64,000 nt of DNA from Pseudorhodoplanes sp. (GCA_019187085.1 JABARS010000002.1:124001-188000); one strand, 5' to 3'; shown: positions 42,381 to 51,117, counted from the stretch's first letter. Numbers and translations: made by a program. The notes: generated from the sequence alone by a model not told the origin.

Positions 42381-43613
42381 ATGTCACACCTCACCTCGGC
42401 AGTTCCTAAATGGCGCCAGATCCCGGGCGGCGTTTGGGCGCTCGGCTTCGTGTCGCTGCTCATGGACATCTCCTCCGAGATGATCCACGCCCTGCTGCCG
42501 CTGTACCTGGTGACCGTTTTGGGGGCATCCACCCTGACCGTCGGGTTTATCGAAGGTATCGCCGAAGCCACTGCCTCCATTACGAAGGTATTCTCGGGCG
42601 CGATCAGCGATTGGCTTGGCAAGCGGAAATTTCTGGCTGCGCTCGGTTATGGCCTCGCAGCATTCACCAAACCAATCTTTCCCTTGGCTGCATCTGTCGA
42701 CTGGTTGATTGCCGCCCGCTTCATCGATCGCGTTGGCAAGGGCATTCGGGGTGCGCCGCGCGATGCTCTTGTTGCCGATCTGAGCCCACCCGAGGTGCGC
42801 GGGGCGAGTTTCGGTCTGCGTCAATCGCTTGACACGATCGGTGCATTCATGGGCCCCCTGCTTGCCATCGCCTTTATGTGGTGGGCAGCGAATAATTTCG
42901 TTCTCGTATTCTGGCTCGCCGTCATTCCGGCGTTCCTGTCATTTTTTCTCATCGTCTTCGCTGTTCGGGAGCCCGAAAGACCGGCTGAGCTCCGAAAGGT
43001 CCGCATGCCGCTCAGCCGGTCCGAACTTGGACGCTTGGGAAGCGCCTATTGGTGGGTGCTTGGCGTAGGGGCGGTGTTCACGCTTGCCCGCTTCAGCGAA
43101 GCTTTCCTGATCCTGCGTGCCCAATCCGTTGGATTGGGGATCATGTGGGCGCCCGTCGTCATGATCGTGATGAACGTCTTTTACGCGGCGTCGGCCTATC
43201 CGGCCGGAGTGTTGTCCGACAGAGCCAATCGCGCGACCGTCATGGTAGCTGGGCTTGTATTTTTGTTTATCGCTGATCTCTGTCTGGCCTTTTCACCAAA
43301 CATCTACGGAATTCTAGTTGGCGCGGCTCTCTGGGGCCTTCATATGGGTTTCACACAGGGCCTGCTTGCAACTCTTGTTGCCGACTCGGCACCGCCCGAA
43401 CTGCGCGGAACAGCTTTCGGCGTGTTCAATCTCATCAGCGGCGTGGCGCTCCTGTTGGCCAGTGTTATTGCCGGAGCGCTCTGGGACGTATCTGGTCCAA
43501 AGGCGACGTTTCTTGCCGGGGCGCTGTTCACCCTCCTGACCTTTATCGGTCTGCTTCCGATAAGACACCGGCTCGACGGGCGCAATTCCACTTCAACAAA
43601 GTCCCGATTCTGA
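42381..43613 (+). CDS. MFS transporter inside the prophage (cargo gene)
   Basis: The 410-residue membrane protein has twelve hydrophobic segments and MFS signatures: GAISDWLGKRKFLAA (motif A) and DRVGKGIRGAPRDALVADL. It belongs to a drug/metabolite efflux-like group whose substrate I cannot name. It lies between DUF3489 and the methyltransferase block, has a start at 42381, and shows visibly more A/T in its second half than the flanking phage genes. It is probably a transferred cargo gene. Confidence 0.85.
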   Translation: MSHLTSAVPKWRQIPGGVWALGFVSLLMDISSEMIHALLPLYLVTVLGASTLTVGFIEGIAEATASITKVFSGAISDWLGKRKFLAALGYGLAAFTKPIFPLAASVDWLIAARFIDRVGKGIRGAPRDALVADLSPPEVRGASFGLRQSLDTIGAFMGPLLAIAFMWWAANNFVLVFWLAVIPAFLSFFLIVFAVREPERPAELRKVRMPLSRSELGRLGSAYWWVLGVGAVFTLARFSEAFLILRAQSVGLGIMWAPVVMIVMNVFYAASAYPAGVLSDRANRATVMVAGLVFLFIADLCLAFSPNIYGILVGAALWGLHMGFTQGLLATLVADSAPPELRGTAFGVFNLISGVALLLASVIAGALWDVSGPKATFLAGALFTLLTFIGLLPIRHRLDGRNSTSTKSRF

Positions 43614-43629
43614 CGCGACCTCAACGAGA

Positions 43630-43872
43630 TCAATTGCATGCGTCGGCTACGGATCGTCGATCCGCGCTCCAGTTGTCGAATACACGGCGCAAAAGATATG
43701 AACGCATAAGCGACACGCCGGTAAATATCGCCCCTAGCAGAAGATTGTCGCCAAGACTGGGCCGCCAGCCGAACAGTGGAAAAACCGTGATCTGGGTGAC
43801 GATCGCCAGCACGTATCCGACCGCGACATTCGCCGCCGCCTCCAACAGCGACATACGGCGGCTTTGCATCAT
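43630..43872 (-). CDS. Small two-helix membrane protein coupled to the methyltransferase
   Basis: The 80-residue protein has two hydrophobic segments (about 10-35 and 40-62; AANVAVGYVLAIVTQITVFP, NLLLGAIFTGVSLMRSYLLR). It starts at ATG 43872 overlapping the methyltransferase stop as ATGA. Similar small membrane proteins of unknown function (DUF7220-like) recur next to phage methyltransferases. Confidence 0.7.
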   Translation of the reverse strand: MMQSRRMSLLEAAANVAVGYVLAIVTQITVFPLFGWRPSLGDNLLLGAIFTGVSLMRSYLLRRVFDNWSADRRSVADACN

Positions 43873-45113
43873 GCCACGATCCGCTCGGCCCGAAGTGCTT
43901 CGAAGGTACGGTCGCCGCCGGCGAGCATCGCCGCGACCCCGGTGCGACGCTGGAAGCGCTCGATGACGACGTCGCAGTAGCGCGGGTCGATTTCCATGGC
44001 GTAGCAAAGCCGTCCGATGGACTCGGCCGCGATCAACGTCGATCCCGATCCGGCAAACGGCTCATAGATCAAGTCGCCTCTGGTGCTGTTGTTGATCATC
44101 GGCCGGCGCATGCATTCGACCGGCTTCTGTGTGCCGTGGACGGTCGCCTCATCCTCCTCGGCGCCGGCTCCGATGGTCCACAGCGTCGTCTGATCGCGCG
44201 CGCCCTGCCAGTGCGCGTCGTTCCGCACCGCGTAGAAGCAGGGCTCGTGCTGCCAATGATAATCGCCGCGCCCTAGCACCAGGCGAGGCTTGGCCCAGAC
44301 GATCTGCGCCCGGATCCTGAAGTCGCAGGCCTCCAGGCTTTCGGCCACGGTCCGCGACCGAACACCGGAGTGCCAGACGTAAGCCGCGTCGCCCGGAAAC
44401 AGCGCCCAGGCCTCGCGCCAGTCGGCGCGATCGTCATTGCTGACCTTGCCGGTTCGCGCGGTAACCGAGACCCCGGCTTCGTTGCGCCAGTTCGGATCGT
44501 ATTCGACCCCGTAAGGCGGGTCGGTCACCATCAGGTGCGGACGCTTGCCGTCGAGCAGCCGCTCGACATCGGTCGCGACAGTCGCGTCGCCACAGAGCAA
44601 TTGGTGGGCGCCAAGCAGCCAGAGGTCGCCCGGCCTCGTCACCGCCTCGGTCGGTGGCTCCGGGACCTCGTCCTCACCGTCCGTCCCGGCCTCACCATCG
44701 AGGCCGTCGAGCAGGCGATCGAGTTCGTCTTCGCCGAAGCCAAGCAGTTCAAGGTCGACCCCGTCCTCCTTGAGTCGGCCGAGTTCGGCGGCGAGCAGCG
44801 CCTCGTCCCAACTGGCATTAAGCGCAATGCGATTGTCGGCGAGACGGAAGGCCCTTGCCTGTGCGTCGGTCAGATGCGCCAGACGAATGACCGGCACATC
44901 CGAAAGCCCGAGCCGCTTGGCCGCGATCAACCGGCCGTGCCCCGCAATCAGCACACCCCGCTCATCGACGAGGCACGGCACGTTGAAACCAAACTCCGCG
45001 ATCGAGCCGGCAATCTGGGCGACCTGCTCGTCCGGGTGCGTTCTGGCGTTGGCGACGTAAGGCAGAAGCCGTTCGATCGGCCACTGCTCGACCGAAAGCT
45101 CGTCAGGCGGCAT
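43869..45113 (-). CDS. ParB-domain DNA methyltransferase 1 (DPPY)
   Basis: The 414-residue protein joins a ParB-like nuclease/CTPase fold (about 10-115; RLLPYVANARTHPDEQVAQI, VLIAGHGRLIAAKRLGL) to a methyltransferase domain with DPPY (198-201) and the SAM motif FAGSGSTLIAAE near the C-terminus. DPPY is typical of N6-adenine enzymes. It starts 11 bases inside the end of its paralogue and is probably a phage anti-restriction or regulatory methylase. Confidence 0.9.
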   Translation of the reverse strand: MPPDELSVEQWPIERLLPYVANARTHPDEQVAQIAGSIAEFGFNVPCLVDERGVLIAGHGRLIAAKRLGLSDVPVIRLAHLTDAQARAFRLADNRIALNASWDEALLAAELGRLKEDGVDLELLGFGEDELDRLLDGLDGEAGTDGEDEVPEPPTEAVTRPGDLWLLGAHQLLCGDATVATDVERLLDGKRPHLMVTDPPYGVEYDPNWRNEAGVSVTARTGKVSNDDRADWREAWALFPGDAAYVWHSGVRSRTVAESLEACDFRIRAQIVWAKPRLVLGRGDYHWQHEPCFYAVRNDAHWQGARDQTTLWTIGAGAEEDEATVHGTQKPVECMRRPMINNSTRGDLIYEPFAGSGSTLIAAESIGRLCYAMEIDPRYCDVVIERFQRRTGVAAMLAGGDRTFEALRAERIVA

Positions 45114-46491
45114 CGGCGATTTCGACGCCGCGCGCCGCCGCGGTCGCCTCGAAGGTGCGCTTGTCATCGGCAAGGACGACCGGTTGATCGGGGAATAGCT
45201 TGCGCCATCGCAGGATGGCAACGTCGACGTATTCCGAAGCGAGCTCCACCGCCTTGACGACCCGGCCGGTTCGCTCGCCCGCAATCAGGCTCGTGCCCGA
45301 ACCGGCGAACGGCTCGTAGACGACATCGCCGTCGTCGCTATAGGCGCGCATCATGAATTCAGGCAGCGCCACCGGAAATACCGCCGGATGCTCGGTCTCG
45401 ATGCCGCGCGCCTTGTGCCGCGTGATGCGGACGACGCTGTCCGGAATGCGCGTGTCTTGCACGCTTTGGCCGGCGTGGCTCCACTCGCCGACGTGGCCGT
45501 CGCGGCTGCGCATGCCGCCATGCGTGTCGTTGATGTGGCCCGCCCACTTGCAAGGCACGATCTTGTTGGGCTTGCGCGCAACCCGATTGAAATGGAACAG
45601 CAGTTCGAAGGCCGGAGCCAGGCGGCCGTTCCAGTCGCCCGGCAATCCCGGCCCCTGGTCCCAGGCGTAAAGTCCGAACCGGCGCCAGCCCTGCTCGCGC
45701 ATCCATTCGAGCCAGCTCTGCCAATAGGGTTGCCACTCGTTGTCGCGATGGATCAGACCGAGGTTGACCAGGACCTGCGCCTCGTCCGTGACCGGAAGGC
45801 CAACGAACGCGCCCTGCATCAGCGCGTCCCAATTACTGACGCCGCCGGTCGTGTAGTCGCGTTGATTGCCATAGGGCGGCGACGTGAAGACGAGCGACGC
45901 TCGCCTCCCCTCCATGACGCGCGCGACCACCGCCGCATCGGTGCTGTTGCCGCAGACGAGTCGATGGCGGCCGAGCAGCCAGAGATCGCCGGCTTGCGTG
46001 ACCGGCTGGCGCGGTGGAGCAGGCGTCTCGTCAGCGGCATCCTCGCCACCGTCGTCGGCATCCGCCTCGTCGCCGAGCGGCGCCATCAGCGCTTCCAGCT
46101 CGGCGTCGGAGAATCCGGTCAGGGCGAGATCGAAGCCCTCGCCGTTGAGCGCATGCAGTTCGGCCGCGAGCAATTCCTCGTTCCAGCCGGCGTTGAGCGC
46201 GAGCTTGTTGTCGGCGATCACGTAGGCGCGACGCTGCGCCGGGGTCAGATGGCCGAGCACCACCACCGGCACGGTATCGATTCCGAGTCGGCGTGCCGCC
46301 AGCAGCCGGCCGTGGCCCGCGACCACCACGCCCTCAGCGTCGACCAGGATTGGATTGGTCCAGCCGAACTCGACGATCGAGGCCGCGATCTGCGCGACCT
46401 GATTGTCGGCATGCGTGCGGGCATTGCGAGCGTAGGGGATCAGCCGATCGAGCGGCCAATGCTCGACCGTATCGGGCAGTCCGGGCGTCAT
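45103..46491 (-). CDS. ParB-domain DNA methyltransferase 2 (SPPY)
   Basis: The 462-residue paralogue has the same layout: ParB-like part (about 14-115; RLIPYARNARTHADNQVAQI, VVAGHGRLLAARRLGI) and a methyltransferase domain with SPPY (204-207) and FAGSGTSLIAGE. SPPY is more usual for N4-cytosine enzymes, though some adenine enzymes carry it. Residues about 210-380 differ from the first copy, implying a different target. Confidence 0.9.
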   Translation of the reverse strand: MTPGLPDTVEHWPLDRLIPYARNARTHADNQVAQIAASIVEFGWTNPILVDAEGVVVAGHGRLLAARRLGIDTVPVVVLGHLTPAQRRAYVIADNKLALNAGWNEELLAAELHALNGEGFDLALTGFSDAELEALMAPLGDEADADDGGEDAADETPAPPRQPVTQAGDLWLLGRHRLVCGNSTDAAVVARVMEGRRASLVFTSPPYGNQRDYTTGGVSNWDALMQGAFVGLPVTDEAQVLVNLGLIHRDNEWQPYWQSWLEWMREQGWRRFGLYAWDQGPGLPGDWNGRLAPAFELLFHFNRVARKPNKIVPCKWAGHINDTHGGMRSRDGHVGEWSHAGQSVQDTRIPDSVVRITRHKARGIETEHPAVFPVALPEFMMRAYSDDGDVVYEPFAGSGTSLIAGERTGRVVKAVELASEYVDVAILRWRKLFPDQPVVLADDKRTFEATAAARGVEIADAA

Positions 46492-46526
46492 CTGGTTCGT
46501 GCTGGGCGCAGTACCGGAACGGGCGT

Positions 46527-46642
46527 GGTAACCGGGGCGCGCCTGTTACCAGGCGGCGGTTACCAGGGCGTAGGCCGAAAACGCCAACCGTTGCGGCCCT
46601 TTAGGGCACACGGGCGGCAACGTCGCGTGGTAACCGGTAACT
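46527..46642. repeat. Cluster of GGTAACC / GGTTACC boxes
   Basis: In the gap between the divergent methyltransferase and Fic genes, GGTAACC (46527-46533), TGTTACCAGG (46544-46552 region), GGTTACCAGG (46559-46567 region) and TGGTAACCGGTAAC (46628-46641) recur. The core GGTAAC or its complement GTTACC occurs five times within about 115 bases. The arrangement looks like binding sites for a regulator of one or both genes. No such cluster is seen elsewhere in the window. Confidence 0.6.
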
Positions 46643-46804
46643 CAGATTTTCGCGCTGCCGGTGGCGAAATTTCGGGCCATTGCCCCCCGCATACGTTTTC
46701 CTCCAGGAAGGACCCGCGAGCGGCCGGACGGGCTCGATCCTTTAGCTGCCGGTTCGGCTAACTAAAGGTTTACGGCCTTGCCTTTCCTTAAGTCCGGCCT
46801 AATC

Positions 46805-46870
46805 GGGTGGAATTGGGTGGGCATTCGGGTGACCTTGCTATTTGGGTGGATTTGGGTGTCTATTCGGGTG
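46805..46870 (+). repeat. 39-bp tandem duplication at the Fic gene start
   Basis: The pattern GGGTG recurs at 46805, 46815, 46827 and then at 46844, 46854, 46866, so a block of three GGGTG units (spaced 10 and 12 bases) is repeated after 39 bases. The 27-base blocks match at about 23 positions. The second block runs into the likely GTG start of fic. Confidence 0.75.
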
Positions 46871-47922
46871 TGAGCATCCGAACCGACACCATCCGGATCA
46901 CGCCGGAGATCCTGGCGCTGATCGCCGAGATCGATGAGTTCAAGGGCGCCTGGCGGGCGCTCGGAACCATCGCGCCCGAGCGGCTCTCGGCGTTGCGGCG
47001 CGTCGCCACCATCGAAAGCATCGGATCGTCCACCCGGATCGAGGGCAGCAAGCTCATCGACCGCGAGGTCGAGCGCCTGCTGTCCAACCTCGACATCAAG
47101 TCCTTCGCGTCCCGCGACGAGCAGGAGGTCGCCGGTTATGCGGAAGCGATGGACCTCGTGTTCCGGTCGTGGGACGAGATCGCGATCACCGAAAACCACA
47201 TCAAGCAGTTGCACCGCGACTTGCTCGTCCACAGCGAGAAGGACGAGCGGCACCGCGGCGGCTACAAGACCGGCCCCAACAACGTCGTGGCCCTCGACCA
47301 GGACGGCAAGCAGATCGGCATCGTGTTCGAGACCGCGACGCCGTTCGATACGCCCCGGCTGATGACCGAACTCGTCACCTGGTTTGGCGAGGCAATGGAG
47401 GAGAAGCGTCTCCATCCTCTGCTCGTCATCGCGATTTTCACGGTCGTGTTCCTCGCCATCCATCCGTTCCAGGACGGCAATGGACGGCTCAGCCGCATCC
47501 TCACCACGCTGATGCTGCTGCGCGCCGGCTATGCCTACGTGCCCTACAGCTCGCTTGAGAGCGTCATCGAGCAGAGCAAGGAGGGCTACTACCTGGCCCT
47601 GCGCCAGACGCAGGGAACGATCCGCACCGACAATCCCAACTGGGAGCCGTGGCTGTTATTCTTCCTGCGCGCGCTGCGCCAGCAGAAGGAGCGGCTGGCG
47701 AAAAAGATCGAGCGCGAGAAGCTCGTGGTCTCAAGCCTGCCAGAACACTCAGTCGAGATTCTCGACCACGCCCGCGACCACGGCCGCGTCAGCATCGGAG
47801 AGATCGCCAAGCTGACTGGCGTCAGCCGCAACACGCTCAAGGAGCACTTCCGGCAACTGGTCGAGAAGGGCTATATCGTAAAGCAGGGCGGCGGCCGATC
47901 GACCTGGTACGTGCTGAAGTGA
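46870..47922 (+). CDS. Fic-domain AMP transferase with DNA-binding C-terminus
   Basis: Fic proteins attach AMP (or other nucleotides) to hydroxyl groups of target proteins. The 350-residue protein has the inhibitory motif SxxxEG (54-59, STRIEG) at the N-terminus, the catalytic HPFQDGNGR (198-206) and a C-terminal winged helix (about 290-350; SIGEIAKLTGVSRNTLKEHF). The inhibitory glutamate in cis suggests a class II (self-inhibited) enzyme. The GTG at 46870 is chosen; upstream GTG codons in the repeat are also in frame. It may be a phage-borne toxin, regulator or defence gene. Confidence 0.88.
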   Translation: MSIRTDTIRITPEILALIAEIDEFKGAWRALGTIAPERLSALRRVATIESIGSSTRIEGSKLIDREVERLLSNLDIKSFASRDEQEVAGYAEAMDLVFRSWDEIAITENHIKQLHRDLLVHSEKDERHRGGYKTGPNNVVALDQDGKQIGIVFETATPFDTPRLMTELVTWFGEAMEEKRLHPLLVIAIFTVVFLAIHPFQDGNGRLSRILTTLMLLRAGYAYVPYSSLESVIEQSKEGYYLALRQTQGTIRTDNPNWEPWLLFFLRALRQQKERLAKKIEREKLVVSSLPEHSVEILDHARDHGRVSIGEIAKLTGVSRNTLKEHFRQLVEKGYIVKQGGGRSTWYVLK

Positions 47923-47992
47923 ATCGGATCGTCGACGCGCGTCTCGCGATCTTGCCAACGAAACTAGCGAATCCGCGCCGTTATGTCTGAAC

Positions 47993-48017
47993 GAAAAGTG
48001 TCTGGCAGACAATTTTC
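47993..48017. terminator. 25-bp palindrome between convergent genes
   Basis: GAAAAGTGTCTG (47993-48004) and CAGACAATTTTC (48006-48017) are reverse complements except at one position. The symmetric stem with an A-run on one side and T-run on the other, between the convergent ends of fic (47922) and the DUF6362 gene (48024), fits a bidirectional terminator. It could equally be an operator. Confidence 0.6.
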
Positions 48018-48023
48018 GCTGCA

Positions 48024-48467
48024 CTACGCTGACGCCGCAATCGTCCGCTCGATAAGGCGCCGCCTCGAGAGACCTTTCGGCAGGTGATGCCCGTTGAGGC
48101 GCCAGGCAATCACGCACAGTGCGTAGAGCCAATGCTCGTGCGCGGCGGCGCGCTGCAGGCCGACCTTCCAGCACACGGTCTTCCACCGCTCGCCGGTTGC
48201 CCGCAGCCAGACGACCTTGCGATCGATCGGCTCAAGCCATTTCAGCCAGTCGAGCGTCTCCTCCATGCGGCTGATCGCGGCCGCATTCGGCCTCACCCGC
48301 GTTATGCGGGGCGGCTCCTGGCTCACCAAATCGCTGAACTCGTAGAGCATCCTTGGCCAGGTGTTGAAGTGACCAGGGACGCATACGTCCGGCAACCGCT
48401 TCATCACGTCGGCGGCTTCGACGAAGCGCTCCTCGATCGTCGATTCGGTCCAGCGCGGCTCGGTCAT
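48024..48467 (-). CDS. DUF6362 phage protein
   Basis: The 147-residue protein has the DUF6362-like pattern RFVEAADVMKRLPDVCVPGH, FNTWPRMLYEFSDLVSQEPP and RITRVRPNAAAISRMEETLDW, then a helix-turn-helix-like region with KWLEPIDRKVVWLRATGERW. It lies in the phage replication/regulation block. A role as a late-gene or packaging regulator is possible (it resembles antitermination-type helices), but unproven. Confidence 0.75.
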   Translation of the reverse strand: MTEPRWTESTIEERFVEAADVMKRLPDVCVPGHFNTWPRMLYEFSDLVSQEPPRITRVRPNAAAISRMEETLDWLKWLEPIDRKVVWLRATGERWKTVCWKVGLQRAAAHEHWLYALCVIAWRLNGHHLPKGLSRRRLIERTIAASA

Positions 48468-48799
48468 CGCTGGCTCCCTCGAGGTGTGCGGCCATAGAGT
48501 CGAGATCCGATCTGCCGGACCAGCTCGCGTTCGGGCCAGGTGAGACGGTGGTCATCGGCGCTGACCACAAGAACGCCCTGGTCGCGCCAGCCATAGCGCT
48601 TGATCGCTTCCGTCTCGGATGGCTCCGGGGAGCGTCCCATCATGCGACGAGCAGGCGACGAAGCCTGCTTGGGTCGGTGCGTGACGGATGTGACGGGTCC
48701 CTTCGGTATGTCCTCACGCGTGCGCGCGTGCGCGCGCGTGACGTTGATATCGAAGTGATCCGTCACATCCGTCACACCATTGATTTTGCTCAACTTCAT
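48464..48799 (-). CDS. Hypothetical phage protein with VTDVTD-type repeats
   Basis: The 111-residue protein starts MKLSKINGVTDVTDHFDINV (ATG 48799, GGAG just upstream) and contains VTSVTHRPKQ. The DNA behind these repeats forms the inverted repeat described separately. The C-terminal half is charged. Its end overlaps the DUF6362 start as ATGA. I do not recognise a domain. Confidence 0.6.
   Translation of the reverse strand: MKLSKINGVTDVTDHFDINVTRAHARTREDIPKGPVTSVTHRPKQASSPARRMMGRSPEPSETEAIKRYGWRDQGVLVVSADDHRLTWPERELVRQIGSRLYGRTPRGSQR
48681..48775. repeat. 16-bp inverted repeat flanking an alternating purine-pyrimidine tract
   Basis: GTGACGGATGTGACGG (48681-48696) and CCGTCACATCCGTCAC (48760-48775) are perfect reverse complements, 63 bases apart. 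Between them lies a 26-base strictly alternating pyrimidine-purine run (48715-48740, CACGCGTGCGCGCGTG and on), a typical Z-DNA-prone sequence. The block is inside the coding region at 48464-48799. Confidence 0.75.
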
Positions 48800-48816
48800 C
48801 TTGTGCTCCACGTCGG

Positions 48817-51117
48817 TCAGAACTCCATCTCGGTCCGGCCGCTGCCGCCCTGCCGCAGGCCAAGCCCGCGGAACCCGCGGGCATGACGGTCGCGGTAGGG
48901 CTCGAAGCCCCGGCTCGCCAGGTTTTCGGAAAAGCGTTTGATCGAGCCGACGAACTCGCCGTTCGCCTCGGCCCAGACCTTCCAGGCGGCGAACAGCACG
49001 CCGCTCGTCTCGGTCATATTGCGCCCGCGCTCACACGCTTCGTCGAGCCAACGCCCGAGCGCGTCCTCGGCCTCGAAGTACTCCTCGGTCGCGGCCGAGA
49101 CCGCGGTCGGAGGCTTGAGACCGATGCGCTGCCATTCACGGCAGCCATCCACCGCCCACGCCATGATGCCGTCGCGCTCGGCCAAGAGCTTCTCGGGCAA
49201 CTTCTGATCACGCTGAGCCGGCGGGATCGTCACCGTGAACGGGATCAGGTGGAGCCGGCGCCGCATCGCCTCGTCGACGTTGCGGATGGCCGGCTTGTGG
49301 TTGCCGGCGACCACCAACTTGAACTGCGGCACGAACTCGAAAAAGTCCTGCCGCATGAACCGGGCCGTGATCTTGTCGCCGCCGGTCAGCGCCTTGAGCT
49401 TGCTCTCGGCCCAGCGGCGCCCCTGTTCGGTTTCGGTGGCGGTGACGAGGCGCGCGCCCCGCAACCCCGCCATGTCGGTCGGGTGTCGCTCGCCGGTTGC
49501 CGCCATGAACATGTCCATCGGCGCGACGGTCGCGTAGTCGCCGAGGATTCCCGAGATGGTGGTGACGAACACCGACTTGCCGTTGGCGCCCGTGCCGTAG
49601 AGGAAAAACAGTGCGTGCTCACCGGTGATGCCAGTCAGGCAGTAGCCGACGACGCGTTGGAGGTAGGCTTCGAGCTCGGTGTCGTTGCGGGTGACGGTCG
49701 CCAGGAAATCCTGCCAAGCAGGGCATTCGCCGCGCGGCGTCGCGGTTGCGATCTTGGTGTTCGCGTCCACCCGCCGGTGCGGAACGAGAATGCCCGTCCG
49801 GAGATCGACCACCCCGCCGGGGGTATTGAGTGACCACAGGTCGGCGTCCCATATGGCCGTCGAAGCGGCGTGGGCGCGATCGGCGCGCGCGAGCCGCTCG
49901 ATCGCCGCCACCGTGCCGGCGGACGCGATCTTTGCGCGTAGCTTGACGGTCTCGCAGGCCGTAGCGGCTTCGCGGCACACGATGCGAGCGAGGTCGTAGA
50001 CCTTCAGCGTGTTCTCGCGCTGCCAGTGCGTGCCGGTCCAAACGAACCATTGGCCCCAGGAAGCAACGTAACGCCAGTCTTCGCTATGGCGCTGGGTGAA
50101 CGCAAGCGCGATCAAATCCTCGGTGAAGTCCGCCGGGCTGCCGACCACCTTGTCCCTGCGCTCGCTGTCGCGCTCCCAGAGTCGCTTGGTCTCATGCCGA
50201 AGGCGATCCATCGGCCACGGCGGGACGATGCAGGCGTCGTTGTAGGAGACGATCTCTTCCCAAGCCTGCTCGCGGGAAAGGTGGCCCTCGCCGAAGCGTC
50301 GAATCCAGTAGCCGATGACACGGCTCAGCGCATCGAAGCGCGTGATGCCGTCGATGCCGCCTTCGTGCACGCGCTTGGCAAACAGCTTGGCGGTCGGTTG
50401 CTTGCTCGCATCGCCTGCCGCCGCTGTGATGGCCGTGCCATCGGCCACGGCGGGCAATGCTTCGACCTTCTCGGCGAGCTCACTGAGGTCGTATTCCAGT
50501 GCTCGCTCGGCCCGGACGGTGACCAGGCGCTCGACACCGCCCTTGCGATAGATCGAGCCCACGACCCGGATCGGCTGATGCGCGGACCCGAAAGAAGGGT
50601 CGCCTCCGACCTTGGCGGCGATCAGCGACCGCAGCTTGCAGACTGCAGCGACGTCGGTGCCGACGGCGGCTTCGGTCAGCTTCCAATAGAGATGAAGCCG
50701 CTCTTGGCCCTCATCGGTGGTTCCGCCCGAGATGACCTCGAGCGATGGCGGGCCGAGATGCTCGGCAAGATGATCGCGCTTTAGTCGGACATCGCCGTGG
50801 TCGAGATCGATCAGCACGGTCTGCAACGCCACGACGTCGTCGGCCTTGGCCTTGCCCTGCGCCGACACGGTGCCGGGCACGACGTAAAGCGCGAGGCCAC
50901 TTGCCGCGGCGCGCTGCGCCTCACTCACGATATTCCGTGCGAGATTCGCGTCGGCCCGAAAGAACGGGGTGCGGGGCACCTGGCCGGCGTTGCCCTTTTC
51001 GGGGAACTCGCGCACGGCAACCCAGCCCTCGCAGTAGTCGAACAGGACCTTCGTGAAGGTCTCGATCGACGCGGGGTCGGGAGCGATCTGGATGATGGGA
51101 TGGGACGGCACCGTCAT
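48817..51117 (-). CDS. P4-type phage primase-helicase
   Basis: The 766-residue protein has a RepB-like primase region at the N-terminus (VLIDLDHGDVRLKRDHLAEH, acidic site) and a D5/P4-type superfamily 3 helicase with Walker A GTGANGKSVF at about residue 507 and later GARLVTATETEQGRRWAESK and VVAGNHKPAIRNVDEAMRRR. It should start and unwind phage DNA. The ATG at 51117 follows the AlpA-like gene by 13 bases. Confidence 0.93.
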   Translation of the reverse strand: MTVPSHPIIQIAPDPASIETFTKVLFDYCEGWVAVREFPEKGNAGQVPRTPFFRADANLARNIVSEAQRAAASGLALYVVPGTVSAQGKAKADDVVALQTVLIDLDHGDVRLKRDHLAEHLGPPSLEVISGGTTDEGQERLHLYWKLTEAAVGTDVAAVCKLRSLIAAKVGGDPSFGSAHQPIRVVGSIYRKGGVERLVTVRAERALEYDLSELAEKVEALPAVADGTAITAAAGDASKQPTAKLFAKRVHEGGIDGITRFDALSRVIGYWIRRFGEGHLSREQAWEEIVSYNDACIVPPWPMDRLRHETKRLWERDSERRDKVVGSPADFTEDLIALAFTQRHSEDWRYVASWGQWFVWTGTHWQRENTLKVYDLARIVCREAATACETVKLRAKIASAGTVAAIERLARADRAHAASTAIWDADLWSLNTPGGVVDLRTGILVPHRRVDANTKIATATPRGECPAWQDFLATVTRNDTELEAYLQRVVGYCLTGITGEHALFFLYGTGANGKSVFVTTISGILGDYATVAPMDMFMAATGERHPTDMAGLRGARLVTATETEQGRRWAESKLKALTGGDKITARFMRQDFFEFVPQFKLVVAGNHKPAIRNVDEAMRRRLHLIPFTVTIPPAQRDQKLPEKLLAERDGIMAWAVDGCREWQRIGLKPPTAVSAATEEYFEAEDALGRWLDEACERGRNMTETSGVLFAAWKVWAEANGEFVGSIKRFSENLASRGFEPYRDRHARGFRGLGLRQGGSGRTEMEF

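Noticed and set aside
46805..46870. CRISPR-like array
   Set aside because: Only two copies, no spacers of equal length and no cas genes.
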